Positions 15,967-23,683 of a stretch of 27,198 nt of DNA are shown piece after piece. How positions within the stretch are numbered: position 1 is the stretch's first letter; every line of letters begins with the position of its first letter. This DNA is from JACNKV01 sp964422145. GTDB lineage: Bacteria; Fidelibacterota; Marinisomatia; Marinisomatales; JACNKV01. Both the position numbers and the translations under genes were made by a program. The notes beneath the pieces are model-generated. The model ran no database searches. It was given only the letters and a program-made list of their open reading frames with translations, and was not told the DNA's origin. The stretch is taken from assembly GCA_964422145.1 (NCBI GenBank), contig CAYQZV010000025.1, positions 1 to 27,198 on the forward strand. The letters run 5' to 3'.

Positions 15967-16189
15967 TGTCATTCTGATCCCGATTTATCGGGAGAAGAAT
16001 CTGCGTACTTAAATCCCGGTCGTATGTTATTATGCCTTCGTTACAATGCTTAGCGAAAGAGAATGTAGATTCCTCATTCCATAGGAATTTCGGAATGACA
16101 CATCTATTTTATTCACTTAAGATCTATCACTCAAACCTTAACACTTCTTCAATTTTGAGGTGTTCTTCAGTCTCCTGTTTCCGGTTTCC
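15967..16189. repeat. Long repeat copy G (type-1 palindromic element plus 89-bp tail)
   Basis: 15967-16100 is a type-1 element (TGTCATTCTGATCCCGAT ... TTTCGGAATGACA) followed by the same tail as copy F. It starts exactly 1500 bp after copy F. Together with flanking pyrimidine-rich sequence it fills the 388-nt gene-free stretch 15903-16290. I see nothing else there. Confidence 0.85.
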
Positions 16190-16290
16190 GTGCTCCTGCC
16201 TTCTTGCCCCTGTTTCCTGACATCTTACCGCTTTTATCTTTATCCTAATCTTAATCCTGTTTCTTTGTCATTCTGATAACGGATAACTGA

Positions 16291-17412
16291 TCACGACTTA
16301 CTTCTTACTTCGAAATAATCTTTAATATGTTTTGCCAAACGCTCAGCTGTCTTTCCATCCCATAAATCCGGGCGGCGATCAGATTGAATCGATGAATTTA
16401 GAACATACTCTATTTCCGCAGGGATATTCGCAAACGCCGTTCCGATCAACTTATTGGTTCCTTGATCAATGGTGACGGGTCTTTCAGTATTTTCTCGAAC
16501 GGTCAAGCAAGGCACACCGAAGTACGTCGATTCTTCCTGGATTCCGCCTGAGTCGGTTAAGATCACCGTCGCATCCCGTTGTAACCGCATGAAATCAATA
16601 TATCCAACAGGATCCAAAAGATGGAAATGCGGGTTGTTTTCCAGAGAATCTAACAATCCGAATTCATCCAGTTTGTTTCGTGTCCTTGGATGAACAGGGA
16701 AGACACAGTCGATGGTTTCAGAAACAGTTTCCAGTGCGTGAATGAGCTTCCCCAGGTGATGGTTATCATCCACATTTGCCGGCCGATGAAATGTCATTAG
16801 TGCGTACGGTTTATCAATACCCATTGTATCTAAAATGGAAGACTGTTCAAAATGATCTTGAAATGCAACGAGAGAATCGATCATTGAATTCCCGACAAAA
16901 TGGATTTTATCTTTCTGAATACCTTCGTTGAGGAGGTTGATTTCGGCCTCGGGGCTTGTCGTAAACAAAAGGTCCGATATTTGATCAGTTAAGACACGAT
17001 TGATCTCTTCGGGCATGCTTCGGTCAAAACTGCGGAGTCCTGCTTCTACATGAGCGATAGGAATATGTAGTTTAGACGCAGCCAACGCACAGGCGATGGT
17101 TGAGTTGACATCCCCGAAGACAATTATAAGTTCAGGCTGATCATCAATCAGAACTTTTTCATATCGTTCCATGATCAGCGCTGTTTGTGTTCCGTGTCTG
17201 CCCGATCCGACTTCAAGATTGATATCAGGCGATTTCATCCCAAGCTCATCAAAGAAAAGCGTGGACATATTATAGTCATAATGCTGCCCTGTGTTGATGA
17301 GTCGAAGGTCGAACACATTTAAGTTATCCAACCCTTGATAAACAGGGTTAGCTTTGATATAATTTGGTCGTGCACCGACGATGAGATGTATTTTTGGTTT
17401 ATTCATGAGCAT
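16291..17412 (-). CDS. wecB: UDP-N-acetylglucosamine 2-epimerase (non-hydrolysing)
   Basis: Protein of 373 aa, normal WecB length. Motifs in order: VGARPNYIKANP near the N-terminus, VFGDVNSTIACALAA, AHVEAGLRSFDRSMPEEINR (the catalytic-site helix and acidic residues), FHRPANVDD, and the UDP-binding LTDSGGIQEE followed by RENTERPVT. It converts UDP-GlcNAc to UDP-ManNAc in the cytoplasm, a precursor for ManNAc-derived surface sugars. That fits the amidinated-sugar operon 11 kb away. An ATG two codons in (MNKPK) is an equally good start. It follows the DsbA-like gene by 59 nt and may belong to the queF-dsbA-wecB transcript. Confidence 0.92.
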   Translation of the reverse strand: MLMNKPKIHLIVGARPNYIKANPVYQGLDNLNVFDLRLINTGQHYDYNMSTLFFDELGMKSPDINLEVGSGRHGTQTALIMERYEKVLIDDQPELIIVFGDVNSTIACALAASKLHIPIAHVEAGLRSFDRSMPEEINRVLTDQISDLLFTTSPEAEINLLNEGIQKDKIHFVGNSMIDSLVAFQDHFEQSSILDTMGIDKPYALMTFHRPANVDDNHHLGKLIHALETVSETIDCVFPVHPRTRNKLDEFGLLDSLENNPHFHLLDPVGYIDFMRLQRDATVILTDSGGIQEESTYFGVPCLTVRENTERPVTIDQGTNKLIGTAFANIPAEIEYVLNSSIQSDRRPDLWDGKTAERLAKHIKDYFEVRSKS

Positions 17413-17471
17413 TTTGTTATCTCTTTACTCCGTGTTCTTCTTTGTCTATTCTCCACATCTTAACCCTAATC

Positions 17472-18137
17472 TTACTCCTTATCTTCTTTTGTTAAAATAT
17501 CATCAATTATCTTAGTCAAAGGCTGTTTTCGATCCCATTCTTTCCCGTTTACAAGGAATTTTGGAACGGATAGACGAAGCTTGGTTGATCGAAGCTGCTG
17601 TTTCTCCAGATTGATCTGATCCAAGATAGCAGGATCTTGGACATCTTGATAAAATTGGTCCATGTCCAAACCGAGTTCTTTCGCAAACAATACAGGAAGA
17701 TTTCCATTCGTTTTTAACTCTTTATATCGGTCAAAGATCATTTTATACATTTCGTAATACTTCCCCTGCCGATCGGCAGCCAGACAATAAATTGCTGCCT
17801 TTGTTGCCTGCTTATGTGATTTGAGGGGATAGTTTTTAATTACAATTTGTACATCATTTGGATATGCCTTAGCAATTTTGTCCATCATACTGACGGATCG
17901 TGCACAGTACGGTCATTGAAAATCTGTCCATTCGATGATCGTAACTTTTGCATCCTCCGGGCCGATCGTGAATGATCCGCTCACAGGGATGTCAAACACT
18001 TTTTCCGGAGCAAATTCCCAAGTCCCGTTTTGGCGTAGAATGACTTTTTTCCCGCCGTCCGTCGTGGCGTTTAAATCCTGTGCCGAAATGCCGGCAAATA
18101 ACAGAAGGGATAAGAGGAGGAGAGGTTTAAACTTCAT
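17472..18137 (-). CDS. Selenocysteine-containing DsbA/thioredoxin-family secreted oxidoreductase (UGA recoded at codon 75)
   Basis: Read through one in-frame TGA (plus-strand 17913-17915), the gene gives a 221-aa protein. It has a signal peptide (KFKPLLLLSLLLFAGISA), a short segment with VILRQNGTWEF (about residues 32-42), then a DsbA-like fold (PF13462 type): VTIIEWTDFQ-U75-PYC78-ARSV, the inserted helical domain, and the cis-Pro loop VPKFLVNGK. The TGA falls precisely on the first Cys of the CPYC redox motif and the frame is intact on both sides, which is the classic mark of selenocysteine. A SECIS-like hairpin lies just downstream. Expected role: periplasmic thiol-disulfide exchange. It begins 4 nt after queF. 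Alternatives are a nonsense mutation or a sequencing error; UGA reassignment is excluded because neighbours end with TGA. Confidence 0.8.
17881..17897 (-). promoter_or_regulatory. SECIS-like hairpin downstream of the recoded UGA
   Basis: On the minus strand TCCGTC-AGTAT-GATGGA forms a 6-bp stem (one G-U pair) with a 5-nt loop whose second base is G. The loop starts 22 nt after the UGA. Published descriptions of bacterial SECIS elements ask for an apical loop about 16-37 nt from UGA with a G among its first two bases; both conditions hold. A competing stem TACTG/CAGTA lies closer to the UGA. Confidence 0.55.
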
Positions 18138-18141
18138 ATGA

Positions 18142-18528
18142 TTATAACGTCCCTTCTACGCAGGTCGTATCAAAGCCGCCCCGAGTATTGTATTCAGTCG
18201 TCACTTTGATCCTATTGGTTTTAAGTGCGGTTTTAAGATCATCATAAATACGTTTGGTAGCCGCCTCCTGATAGATCCCGACATCCCTAAAACTGATAAA
18301 ATAATATTTTAAGCTTTTGAGTTCAATGCAGAGACCTCCTTCGGGATAATACTCAATTTTTACGTAAGCCAGATCGGGCAGCCCGCTGAACGGACAAACC
18401 GCACTGAACTCATCGGTTTCAGTCATAATGTATTGTTTCGGGCTGTCGAATTCAAAGGTTTCTAAAAACTCAGGCTGAATGTTTGACTCATCCGTAAATG
18501 TAAATGTTTTTCCTTCTGGAATGGGCAT
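18142..18528 (-). CDS. queF: preQ0 reductase (7-cyano-7-deazaguanine reductase), QueF type I
   Basis: Protein of 128 aa, the short single-domain (type I) QueF length. The nucleophile Cys45 lies in FSAVCPFSGLPD, with the catalytic Asp of LPD, followed by the NADPH/substrate motif ELKSLKYYFISFRD and GIYQE. It reduces preQ0 to preQ1 with NADPH in the queuosine tRNA-modification pathway in the cytosol. It is the first gene of the run queF / DsbA-like selenoprotein / wecB, with 4 nt to the next gene. The leader upstream contains an intrinsic terminator and a long hairpin (18601-18766), so control by a structured RNA is possible, though I see no preQ1 aptamer consensus. Confidence 0.93.
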   Translation of the reverse strand: MPIPEGKTFTFTDESNIQPEFLETFEFDSPKQYIMTETDEFSAVCPFSGLPDLAYVKIEYYPEGGLCIELKSLKYYFISFRDVGIYQEAATKRIYDDLKTALKTNRIKVTTEYNTRGGFDTTCVEGTL

Positions 18529-18600
18529 GTATAACTCCTAATTCGTTTTGTGAATATCAAAACAAATTACACAGATTTTCCGATGAGAAAAAATGAAGAA

Positions 18601-18640
18601 TAAAATAAAAGGGGAGAGGTATCCAAGCTCACCCCTCCCC
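18601..18640 (-). terminator. Intrinsic terminator in the queF upstream region
   Basis: As minus-strand RNA, GGGGAGGGGT pairs with ACCTCTCCCC over 10 bp (one G-U), with a 10-nt loop GAGCTTGGAT and a T-rich tail TTTTATTTTA. On the plus strand the G-U becomes an A-C mismatch and there is no T run, so the orientation is minus. It ends about 70 nt before queF. Confidence 0.8.
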
Positions 18641-18770
18641 GTTGGTGTAGTCTATATATCACAGTTCGTTATACGCTAAAATCTCTCAAATTTTAACCCG
18701 GTGAGGAACAGTAGAACTTTCAAAGACAGATGAAGACATCTGCTCCTCACCGGAGTTTTATAAGACAACC
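18605..18770 (-). ncRNA. Candidate structured small RNA or queF leader element
   Basis: On the minus strand a TATAAT box (around 18773-18778) is followed by a long hairpin at 18753-18698. The outer stem CCGGTGAGGA/TCCTCACCGG is a perfect 10 bp, then CAG/CTG, and inside it the nested hairpin CAGATG-TCTT-CATCTG. About 60 nt later the terminator at 18640-18601 ends the unit. This gives a roughly 160-nt RNA, either free-standing or a premature-termination leader of queF. No known family was recognised. It accounts for most of the 391-nt gene-free stretch 18529-18919; the rest (18780-18910) is AT-rich and probably carries the sigma-gene promoter. Confidence 0.45.
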
Positions 18771-18919
18771 CGATTATAATTCAAATAGCTAATTATCGCT
18801 TAACACTGATCCTTCTAATAACTATTATCACATTGAGAAATGAAAATGCGATAAAAACACCTTTTTTATTTTTTTCTCATAAATCCTAAGAAATATTTAT
18901 AAATTAGACCAAGGTTACC

Positions 18920-19894
18920 ATGTTAGATATATCCATAAACCATCCAGAGACAGATTTAAAGGTTCAGGAAGCCATTCGGTCATTATATCCTGAAACCGTT
19001 TTCCCTTCGGGCGTTTTTCCTCAGCTTGTTTATCATATAAAAACCAGTTTATATAGCCGGATAAGCCCAGAGGATAAAACACATCTTTTGGATGTCTCAA
19101 AGGGGTGTGAATACTTAATTCAGCAATATTGTTCGATTGAAAACCTGATTCTTCATGATCCAAACACATTGATTCTAATCTATTTACCGTTAATGCGTTC
19201 GTTTGTACAAAGACGGTATCGGTATCAATTCCCTGAAAATTATGAAGACATTACCCAAGAGCTTGCACTCATCCTGTTGAACGGAAGATTGAAGAAGATT
19301 TTCCATAATTACAACAAAACGAAAAAAATGGTCGGATTTTCTTCGTATTTTATGGTTTCGATGAGATTTATTACTGTAAACATCATCCGGAAAATGAAAC
19401 CAAAACACCAATCTTTAGACGAGTTGCCGAGCATACAGCCGATTGATTCAAATCAATTCGATTTTTCACAGGAGCCGATCATCCAAACAGAGATCCGCCG
19501 GTTTAATACCGTTTTATCTTTATATAATAAAAAACGTCCGAGACTGGAACTGCTCCTTAAAATGCATTACCGGATTCCGGTATCAGAAAAGGATGTCCTT
19601 CGATGGGCGGACAATGTTGAAACCGATGAAATCAGGTTATTCGAAGAACATAATTTCTCAAAAACCCGCCACCAAATATTTAAGCAGATCACACCTGTTT
19701 TCAATCGCGTTGAACATAAAAAACGAGAGACAAAAGCACTTATCCGATGGATTCAGGTTAGAATAAAAGAATTAACCGTTTTAATGAATAAATTTCATGA
19801 ACCGATCGTCTATGATTTAAATACATTGGAGACGCTGATATCTCTGTATTATTTCAAATACACAGAGAATCATAAAGGAAATAAAAATGGATAA
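18920..19894 (+). CDS. Divergent sigma-70-family (ECF-like) transcription factor
   Basis: Protein of 324 aa, longer than typical ECF sigmas (about 190 aa). About 80 extra N-terminal residues precede a sigma region 2-like part: LILIYLPLMRSFVQRRYRYQ, ENYEDITQELALILLNGRL (compare the DLxQExxL pattern), then GFSSYFMVSMRFITVNIIRK as the helix 2.4-like DNA-contacting segment. A second block, KRPRLELLLKMHYRIP with LRWADN, may be a degenerate region 4, and the C-terminus is helical and basic. The next gene, overlapping by 8 nt, encodes a zinc-finger anti-sigma protein, which supports the assignment. AAGG precedes the ATG by 5 nt. The weak region 4 is the main uncertainty. Confidence 0.65.
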   Translation: MLDISINHPETDLKVQEAIRSLYPETVFPSGVFPQLVYHIKTSLYSRISPEDKTHLLDVSKGCEYLIQQYCSIENLILHDPNTLILIYLPLMRSFVQRRYRYQFPENYEDITQELALILLNGRLKKIFHNYNKTKKMVGFSSYFMVSMRFITVNIIRKMKPKHQSLDELPSIQPIDSNQFDFSQEPIIQTEIRRFNTVLSLYNKKRPRLELLLKMHYRIPVSEKDVLRWADNVETDEIRLFEEHNFSKTRHQIFKQITPVFNRVEHKKRETKALIRWIQVRIKELTVLMNKFHEPIVYDLNTLETLISLYYFKYTENHKGNKNG

Positions 19895-20534
19895 AGATTA
19901 TTTTCAGCAAGATCACCTAACTGAAGAAATGATCGCTCTGTATGCTGAAAAACTGCAGACATCTGAAACACAAGATCTTCCGGAAGAAGTCAAGAACCAT
20001 ATAGAAGACTGTTTCGAGTGTAAAGAGGCCGTCATGGATGTCTATGCAATGATGATCACACCGGCGGATACGTCACCTATTCCGCACGAAACAATTCATG
20101 CATCGATTCCGGTAGCTTCATCAAAAGCATCATGGAAGACGATATTCTATTCCGCGAGTTTGATTTTAGCATTTTTCGCTTTGATTTTCATCAAGCAAAT
20201 AGATTTTGGTTCTGGACACATGTTTAAGGCTGATCCGATGTATGAACATTATATCGAGAATACCTACCGAAGTGAAATGACTACAATAGAGGTAATAACA
20301 CCGGACATCGGTGAAATGATAAACTCAGAGACATTAACATTTCACTGGGATTATGATCCCCCTACTATTTTAACGATCACAATTCTCAACAATCAGCAGG
20401 AAGTTATGCTGAAATCAAATTGTGAATCAGATGGTGTGACCTTTCCCAATACACTATCTAATGGATTATATTACTGGAAGCTTGAGACAGAATCAGACTT
20501 GATATATATCAGGAAGTTTATCGTCAAGAAATAA
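19887..20534 (+). CDS. Membrane-anchored zinc-finger anti-sigma factor-like protein
   Basis: Protein of 215 aa. The cytoplasmic N-terminus contains H38-x3-C42-x2-C45 (HIEDCFEC), the ZAS-domain signature of anti-sigma factors. A transmembrane helix follows at about residues 85-103 (FYSASLILAFFALIFI). The rest is an extracytoplasmic beta-rich domain with ITPDIGEMINSETLTFHWDY and a C-terminal GLYYWKLETE segment, similar in style to Ig/FN3-like sensor domains. It overlaps the sigma-like gene by 8 nt, so the pair is co-translated. A Shine-Dalgarno-like AAAGGA precedes the start. Its stop lies only 5 nt from the stop of the convergent CHAT gene. Likely role: hold the sigma factor at the membrane until an envelope signal arrives. 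Confidence 0.75.
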   Translation: MDKDYFQQDHLTEEMIALYAEKLQTSETQDLPEEVKNHIEDCFECKEAVMDVYAMMITPADTSPIPHETIHASIPVASSKASWKTIFYSASLILAFFALIFIKQIDFGSGHMFKADPMYEHYIENTYRSEMTTIEVITPDIGEMINSETLTFHWDYDPPTILTITILNNQQEVMLKSNCESDGVTFPNTLSNGLYYWKLETESDLIYIRKFIVKK

Positions 20535-20539
20535 TTTTC

Positions 20540-23500
20540 TTACTCGCCCATCCAAACATAACCTGCCCAGGCTTTTGGGAACGCTGTTTCAGGGTGTTTG
20601 ATCATCGCAAGTTTCGCTTTTCTCAATGCAGATGATTCAACCCCTGTTCGTGTAATATGTCGGTACATTTCCGGCATTAACCTTTCAGAGGAACGATCAT
20701 CGACTTTCCAAAGCGAGTAGACAATATTTTTTGTCCCCGAGTACTGAAAACCGCGGTTCAAACCCATCATCCCTTCACCCTTTGCTATATCTCCGATCCC
20801 GCTTTCACAGCTGCTTAACACAACAAGGTCGCTTTGAAGATCCAGCCCGAAACATTCATTAGCGTAAAGAATGTTATCCTCGCCCATATCAGTAGAATCC
20901 GGATCAGAAAAAACTAAATAAGACTGGTTTGAATCATCTTGACTGATTACTCCGTGTGTTGCAAGATGGATGTACCGATATGTTTTCATATCATCGGATT
21001 TTAAATGTCGCTCATCCGCATCCCGATAAAGCCGGGTTGTTGTGGTGTTATCCCTGTCATCAAATAAAGATTGGATGGATAAGATTTCATCCACAGACTT
21101 CGGTAGATTCACCGTATTTTGCTGAAAGACGGCCGGAGCAAATCCCGCAAACTGATATTCTGCACGTCCGTTTGGAATCTGTTGGGTATACTGATACAAA
21201 TTTGCTGAATAATGAAGCGCAATATCATACTGACGAATCAAGTACGGAAAGGTAACAGCCTTCTTTTTAGGAGATGCTTTTGTTAACAGCGCATCAAATG
21301 GAAGTTCATGAAGGATGTCGTGCGGAATAATCACCAATTTTTTCTTAAACCGAATGTGAGGTTTGATTGGGTCGATCAACAATTTATAGAGCTGAAATCC
21401 GGTCTCTGCATAGTCAGATGTGTTCAGTTTGATGATGGATCTACGATACCTGCGGATCAAATCTGAAAAGGAAGAATCGATAGGAACCGTTTCGCAGTAA
21501 AAATCTTTTTGAGTCAACCCAAAAATGTATAACACAGTATCAGAGATAGAATACTCAAGTAAAGCAGTTTTTCGGTCTAACGAAGACTGAATATTTTGGA
21601 TGTCCGTTAACGGCGCATTGAATTTCAATGCATAATAGTCAGGATAATTTTCGTCTAACGAACTCAACAAAGTCTTATAGTTCTCTGTACTGTTGAAAAG
21701 GCGGGCTTTCAATGAACGTCGGATTGTGTCACCTGCAGTAGATTTCAGTTTTGAGAGTGTGTTTTGATGAAAAGCGATTTCAGTCCTCAGGTTTTTTTCA
21801 AGCTGAATCAGACTGTCAGAGATGCCGCTGAACTGACGGGCATTAATCGTTTGAAGATTTTCCCAAAACACCATCGCCCGTTCCTGCTCGGATAGTAGAA
21901 ATGCCCGCTCCAGATAATTTGAGTCATTGGTTTTTTCATACAATGAATGAGCTAAATGAATAGCAGAAGAAAAAATACTCGCGTGCAGTTCACTCAATTT
22001 TAACTTAGAAGCATCGAGATAAAACCCTTTTCGGATCGTATTCAGCAATTCAACGGTATATTCAAATGTAGACAACGTCTTTTCATTGAGAATTGTTTGT
22101 TCTTCATATGAAAATTGGTCTGTCTGAGCCAACAGTGTCATCTCATTTGCTTTGTCCGCCAAAGCGTTCAACAGTTGGTAGTTTTTCGGATTCGGAGTTA
22201 ATTCCGGATTTGCGTAAAAAGAAGTATCCGTAAAATCTACTGATTGGCAAATAACATTTTTTTGATAATATTGAAGGGCTGTTTCATGGTCGTTCAATTT
22301 AGAATAGAGCCGTCCGAGTCGGACGTAAAACTCACCGGTTCGGTGATGGTACTCTTCCCAAAACTCCTTCGCGATCGACAATGCTTTTTTCATATTAATT
22401 TCTGCACTCGGATAATCTTTTGAGTGGAAATACATCGAGCCGATCTTCCCATAGATGATCGCCGTACGATAATGATCTTCACCATACTGACTGATGCGCA
22501 GATGTAAAGCTTTGTCAAAATAGACTTTGGCGGAATCAAATCTCCCCGTTTCAGAAAAAACGGTCCCGAGGTTGCTGTAATTGATCGCCAAGTGAGGATA
22601 CTCATCTCCGTATCGCTCTATCTGCTGCAGGACAGATTTTCGATTATGTTCTTCTGCTTCATCGTACATTTCAAGTCCCATATAGATCATACTTAAATTG
22701 GAATTCCCGGCAGAGATTTTTGGATGGGATGCATCTAATTTTGTTTTCAGAATATCCAATCCTTCTAGTTGAAGTTGGAGCGCAGATTGATAGTCTCCCA
22801 AATACATTTTGGCGACACTGATGTCCTGATAAAGCTCCCCGACTTTCGGATGCGCTTCTCCGTAATAATGCTTCCAGTTGTCTAATGCCTGTTGGTAGTA
22901 TTCTAATCCATGGTGATATTCACCGATTCTGCTGTAGATCATGCCAATATTACGCAGATTAGTTCCAAGACTCGGATGGTCAGAATCCATATATTGTTTT
23001 TTTAATTCCAGGGATCGCGAATAGTGATCCAGTGCATCTAAATAATTTCCCTGGCGCGCATAAGCCACGCCCATGTTATTCAGCAGCTGTGCGCGCAAAT
23101 CCAAATGGGATTCTTCATTTCGAATGATCTCGAACGCGCGAGAATATGCGTCCGTTGCCTTGGAATAATCACCGAGCATAAAAGACAGCACACCGATGTC
23201 GTTATAATCCATGGCAACATCAAAATGATTCGCACCCCATAGGATAATTCTCTTATTGAGAACGTCTTCAGCTATATCAAGGGCCTTTTGGTACTCCCCC
23301 TGTTGATAATAAAGTGTTAAGATAGACTTTTTGGATTCAATCCATAGTGAATCGTTTTCAAACAGGGAAGAAAAATGGAGCGCTTGGTTTGCATGCGTCT
23401 CAGCGGTCGTAAAATCTGCTAGATTTCCATAGGTTTCAGAAAGATGAAGGTGGGCATAGATCATACTGGCTTCATCGTTATGTTTTTCAGCTTCGATGAA

Positions 23501-23683
23501 GACGTGATTAAAAACCGTGATGGCTGAATCAAATTGGGCATGAATTTTTAGGGAGTCCCCCAGTTGGATCATATCCCGGAGTGAATCCAATTGGGGATTA
23601 TTTGCAAAGAGAGTAGTTACAAAGAGGATAAAAATGCTAACGGTAAACTTAAAAATTTTAGTCTTAGTCTTAGTCATTGTCAT
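20540..23683 (-). CDS. Secreted TPR-CHAT (caspase-like) protein
   Basis: Protein of 1047 aa. A basic N-terminus (TKTKTKIFKF) and hydrophobic run to LFAN form a signal peptide. Residues of about 55-490 are roughly ten tetratricopeptide repeats (recurring A..Y..A/L..Y.(Q/R)AL patterns, kinesin-light-chain type with 40-44-residue spacing). A helical linker follows, and residues of about 770-1047 are the CHAT domain. The catalytic His910 is in HLATHG and Cys959 in VVLSSCESG, so the protease dyad is intact. CHAT proteases are caspase/separase relatives that cleave protein targets, with TPRs recognising partners. The start overlaps the GNAT stop (ATGA). It converges on the sigma/anti-sigma pair, a frequent neighbourhood for such proteins. 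Targets are unknown. Confidence 0.88.
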   Translation of the reverse strand: MTMTKTKTKIFKFTVSIFILFVTTLFANNPQLDSLRDMIQLGDSLKIHAQFDSAITVFNHVFIEAEKHNDEASMIYAHLHLSETYGNLADFTTAETHANQALHFSSLFENDSLWIESKKSILTLYYQQGEYQKALDIAEDVLNKRIILWGANHFDVAMDYNDIGVLSFMLGDYSKATDAYSRAFEIIRNEESHLDLRAQLLNNMGVAYARQGNYLDALDHYSRSLELKKQYMDSDHPSLGTNLRNIGMIYSRIGEYHHGLEYYQQALDNWKHYYGEAHPKVGELYQDISVAKMYLGDYQSALQLQLEGLDILKTKLDASHPKISAGNSNLSMIYMGLEMYDEAEEHNRKSVLQQIERYGDEYPHLAINYSNLGTVFSETGRFDSAKVYFDKALHLRISQYGEDHYRTAIIYGKIGSMYFHSKDYPSAEINMKKALSIAKEFWEEYHHRTGEFYVRLGRLYSKLNDHETALQYYQKNVICQSVDFTDTSFYANPELTPNPKNYQLLNALADKANEMTLLAQTDQFSYEEQTILNEKTLSTFEYTVELLNTIRKGFYLDASKLKLSELHASIFSSAIHLAHSLYEKTNDSNYLERAFLLSEQERAMVFWENLQTINARQFSGISDSLIQLEKNLRTEIAFHQNTLSKLKSTAGDTIRRSLKARLFNSTENYKTLLSSLDENYPDYYALKFNAPLTDIQNIQSSLDRKTALLEYSISDTVLYIFGLTQKDFYCETVPIDSSFSDLIRRYRRSIIKLNTSDYAETGFQLYKLLIDPIKPHIRFKKKLVIIPHDILHELPFDALLTKASPKKKAVTFPYLIRQYDIALHYSANLYQYTQQIPNGRAEYQFAGFAPAVFQQNTVNLPKSVDEILSIQSLFDDRDNTTTTRLYRDADERHLKSDDMKTYRYIHLATHGVISQDDSNQSYLVFSDPDSTDMGEDNILYANECFGLDLQSDLVVLSSCESGIGDIAKGEGMMGLNRGFQYSGTKNIVYSLWKVDDRSSERLMPEMYRHITRTGVESSALRKAKLAMIKHPETAFPKAWAGYVWMGE

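Noticed and set aside
15847..16220. Two small forward frames (68 and 62 codons) upstream of the aminotransferase
   Set aside because: They run through repeat copy G and pyrimidine-rich spacer; no coding pattern.
17913..17915. UGA reassigned to Trp or Gly in this organism
   Set aside because: At least four intact genes here (hisF-like, long sugar transferase, GNAT, and the DUF354 fragment frame) end with TGA at family-typical positions.
18529..18640. preQ1 riboswitch in front of queF
   Set aside because: No preQ1-I (short C-rich loop with A-rich tail) or preQ1-II pattern found; only a terminator and a generic long hairpin are visible.
18698..18760. CTCCGGTGAGG on the minus strand, identical to part of the E. 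coli tRNA-Sec D-arm, near a TTCA
   Set aside because: It was tempting beside a selenoprotein gene, but no T-arm (GGTTCGA-type), acceptor stem or proper anticodon loop follows. The bases instead form the long perfect hairpin CCGGTGAGGA/TCCTCACCGG.
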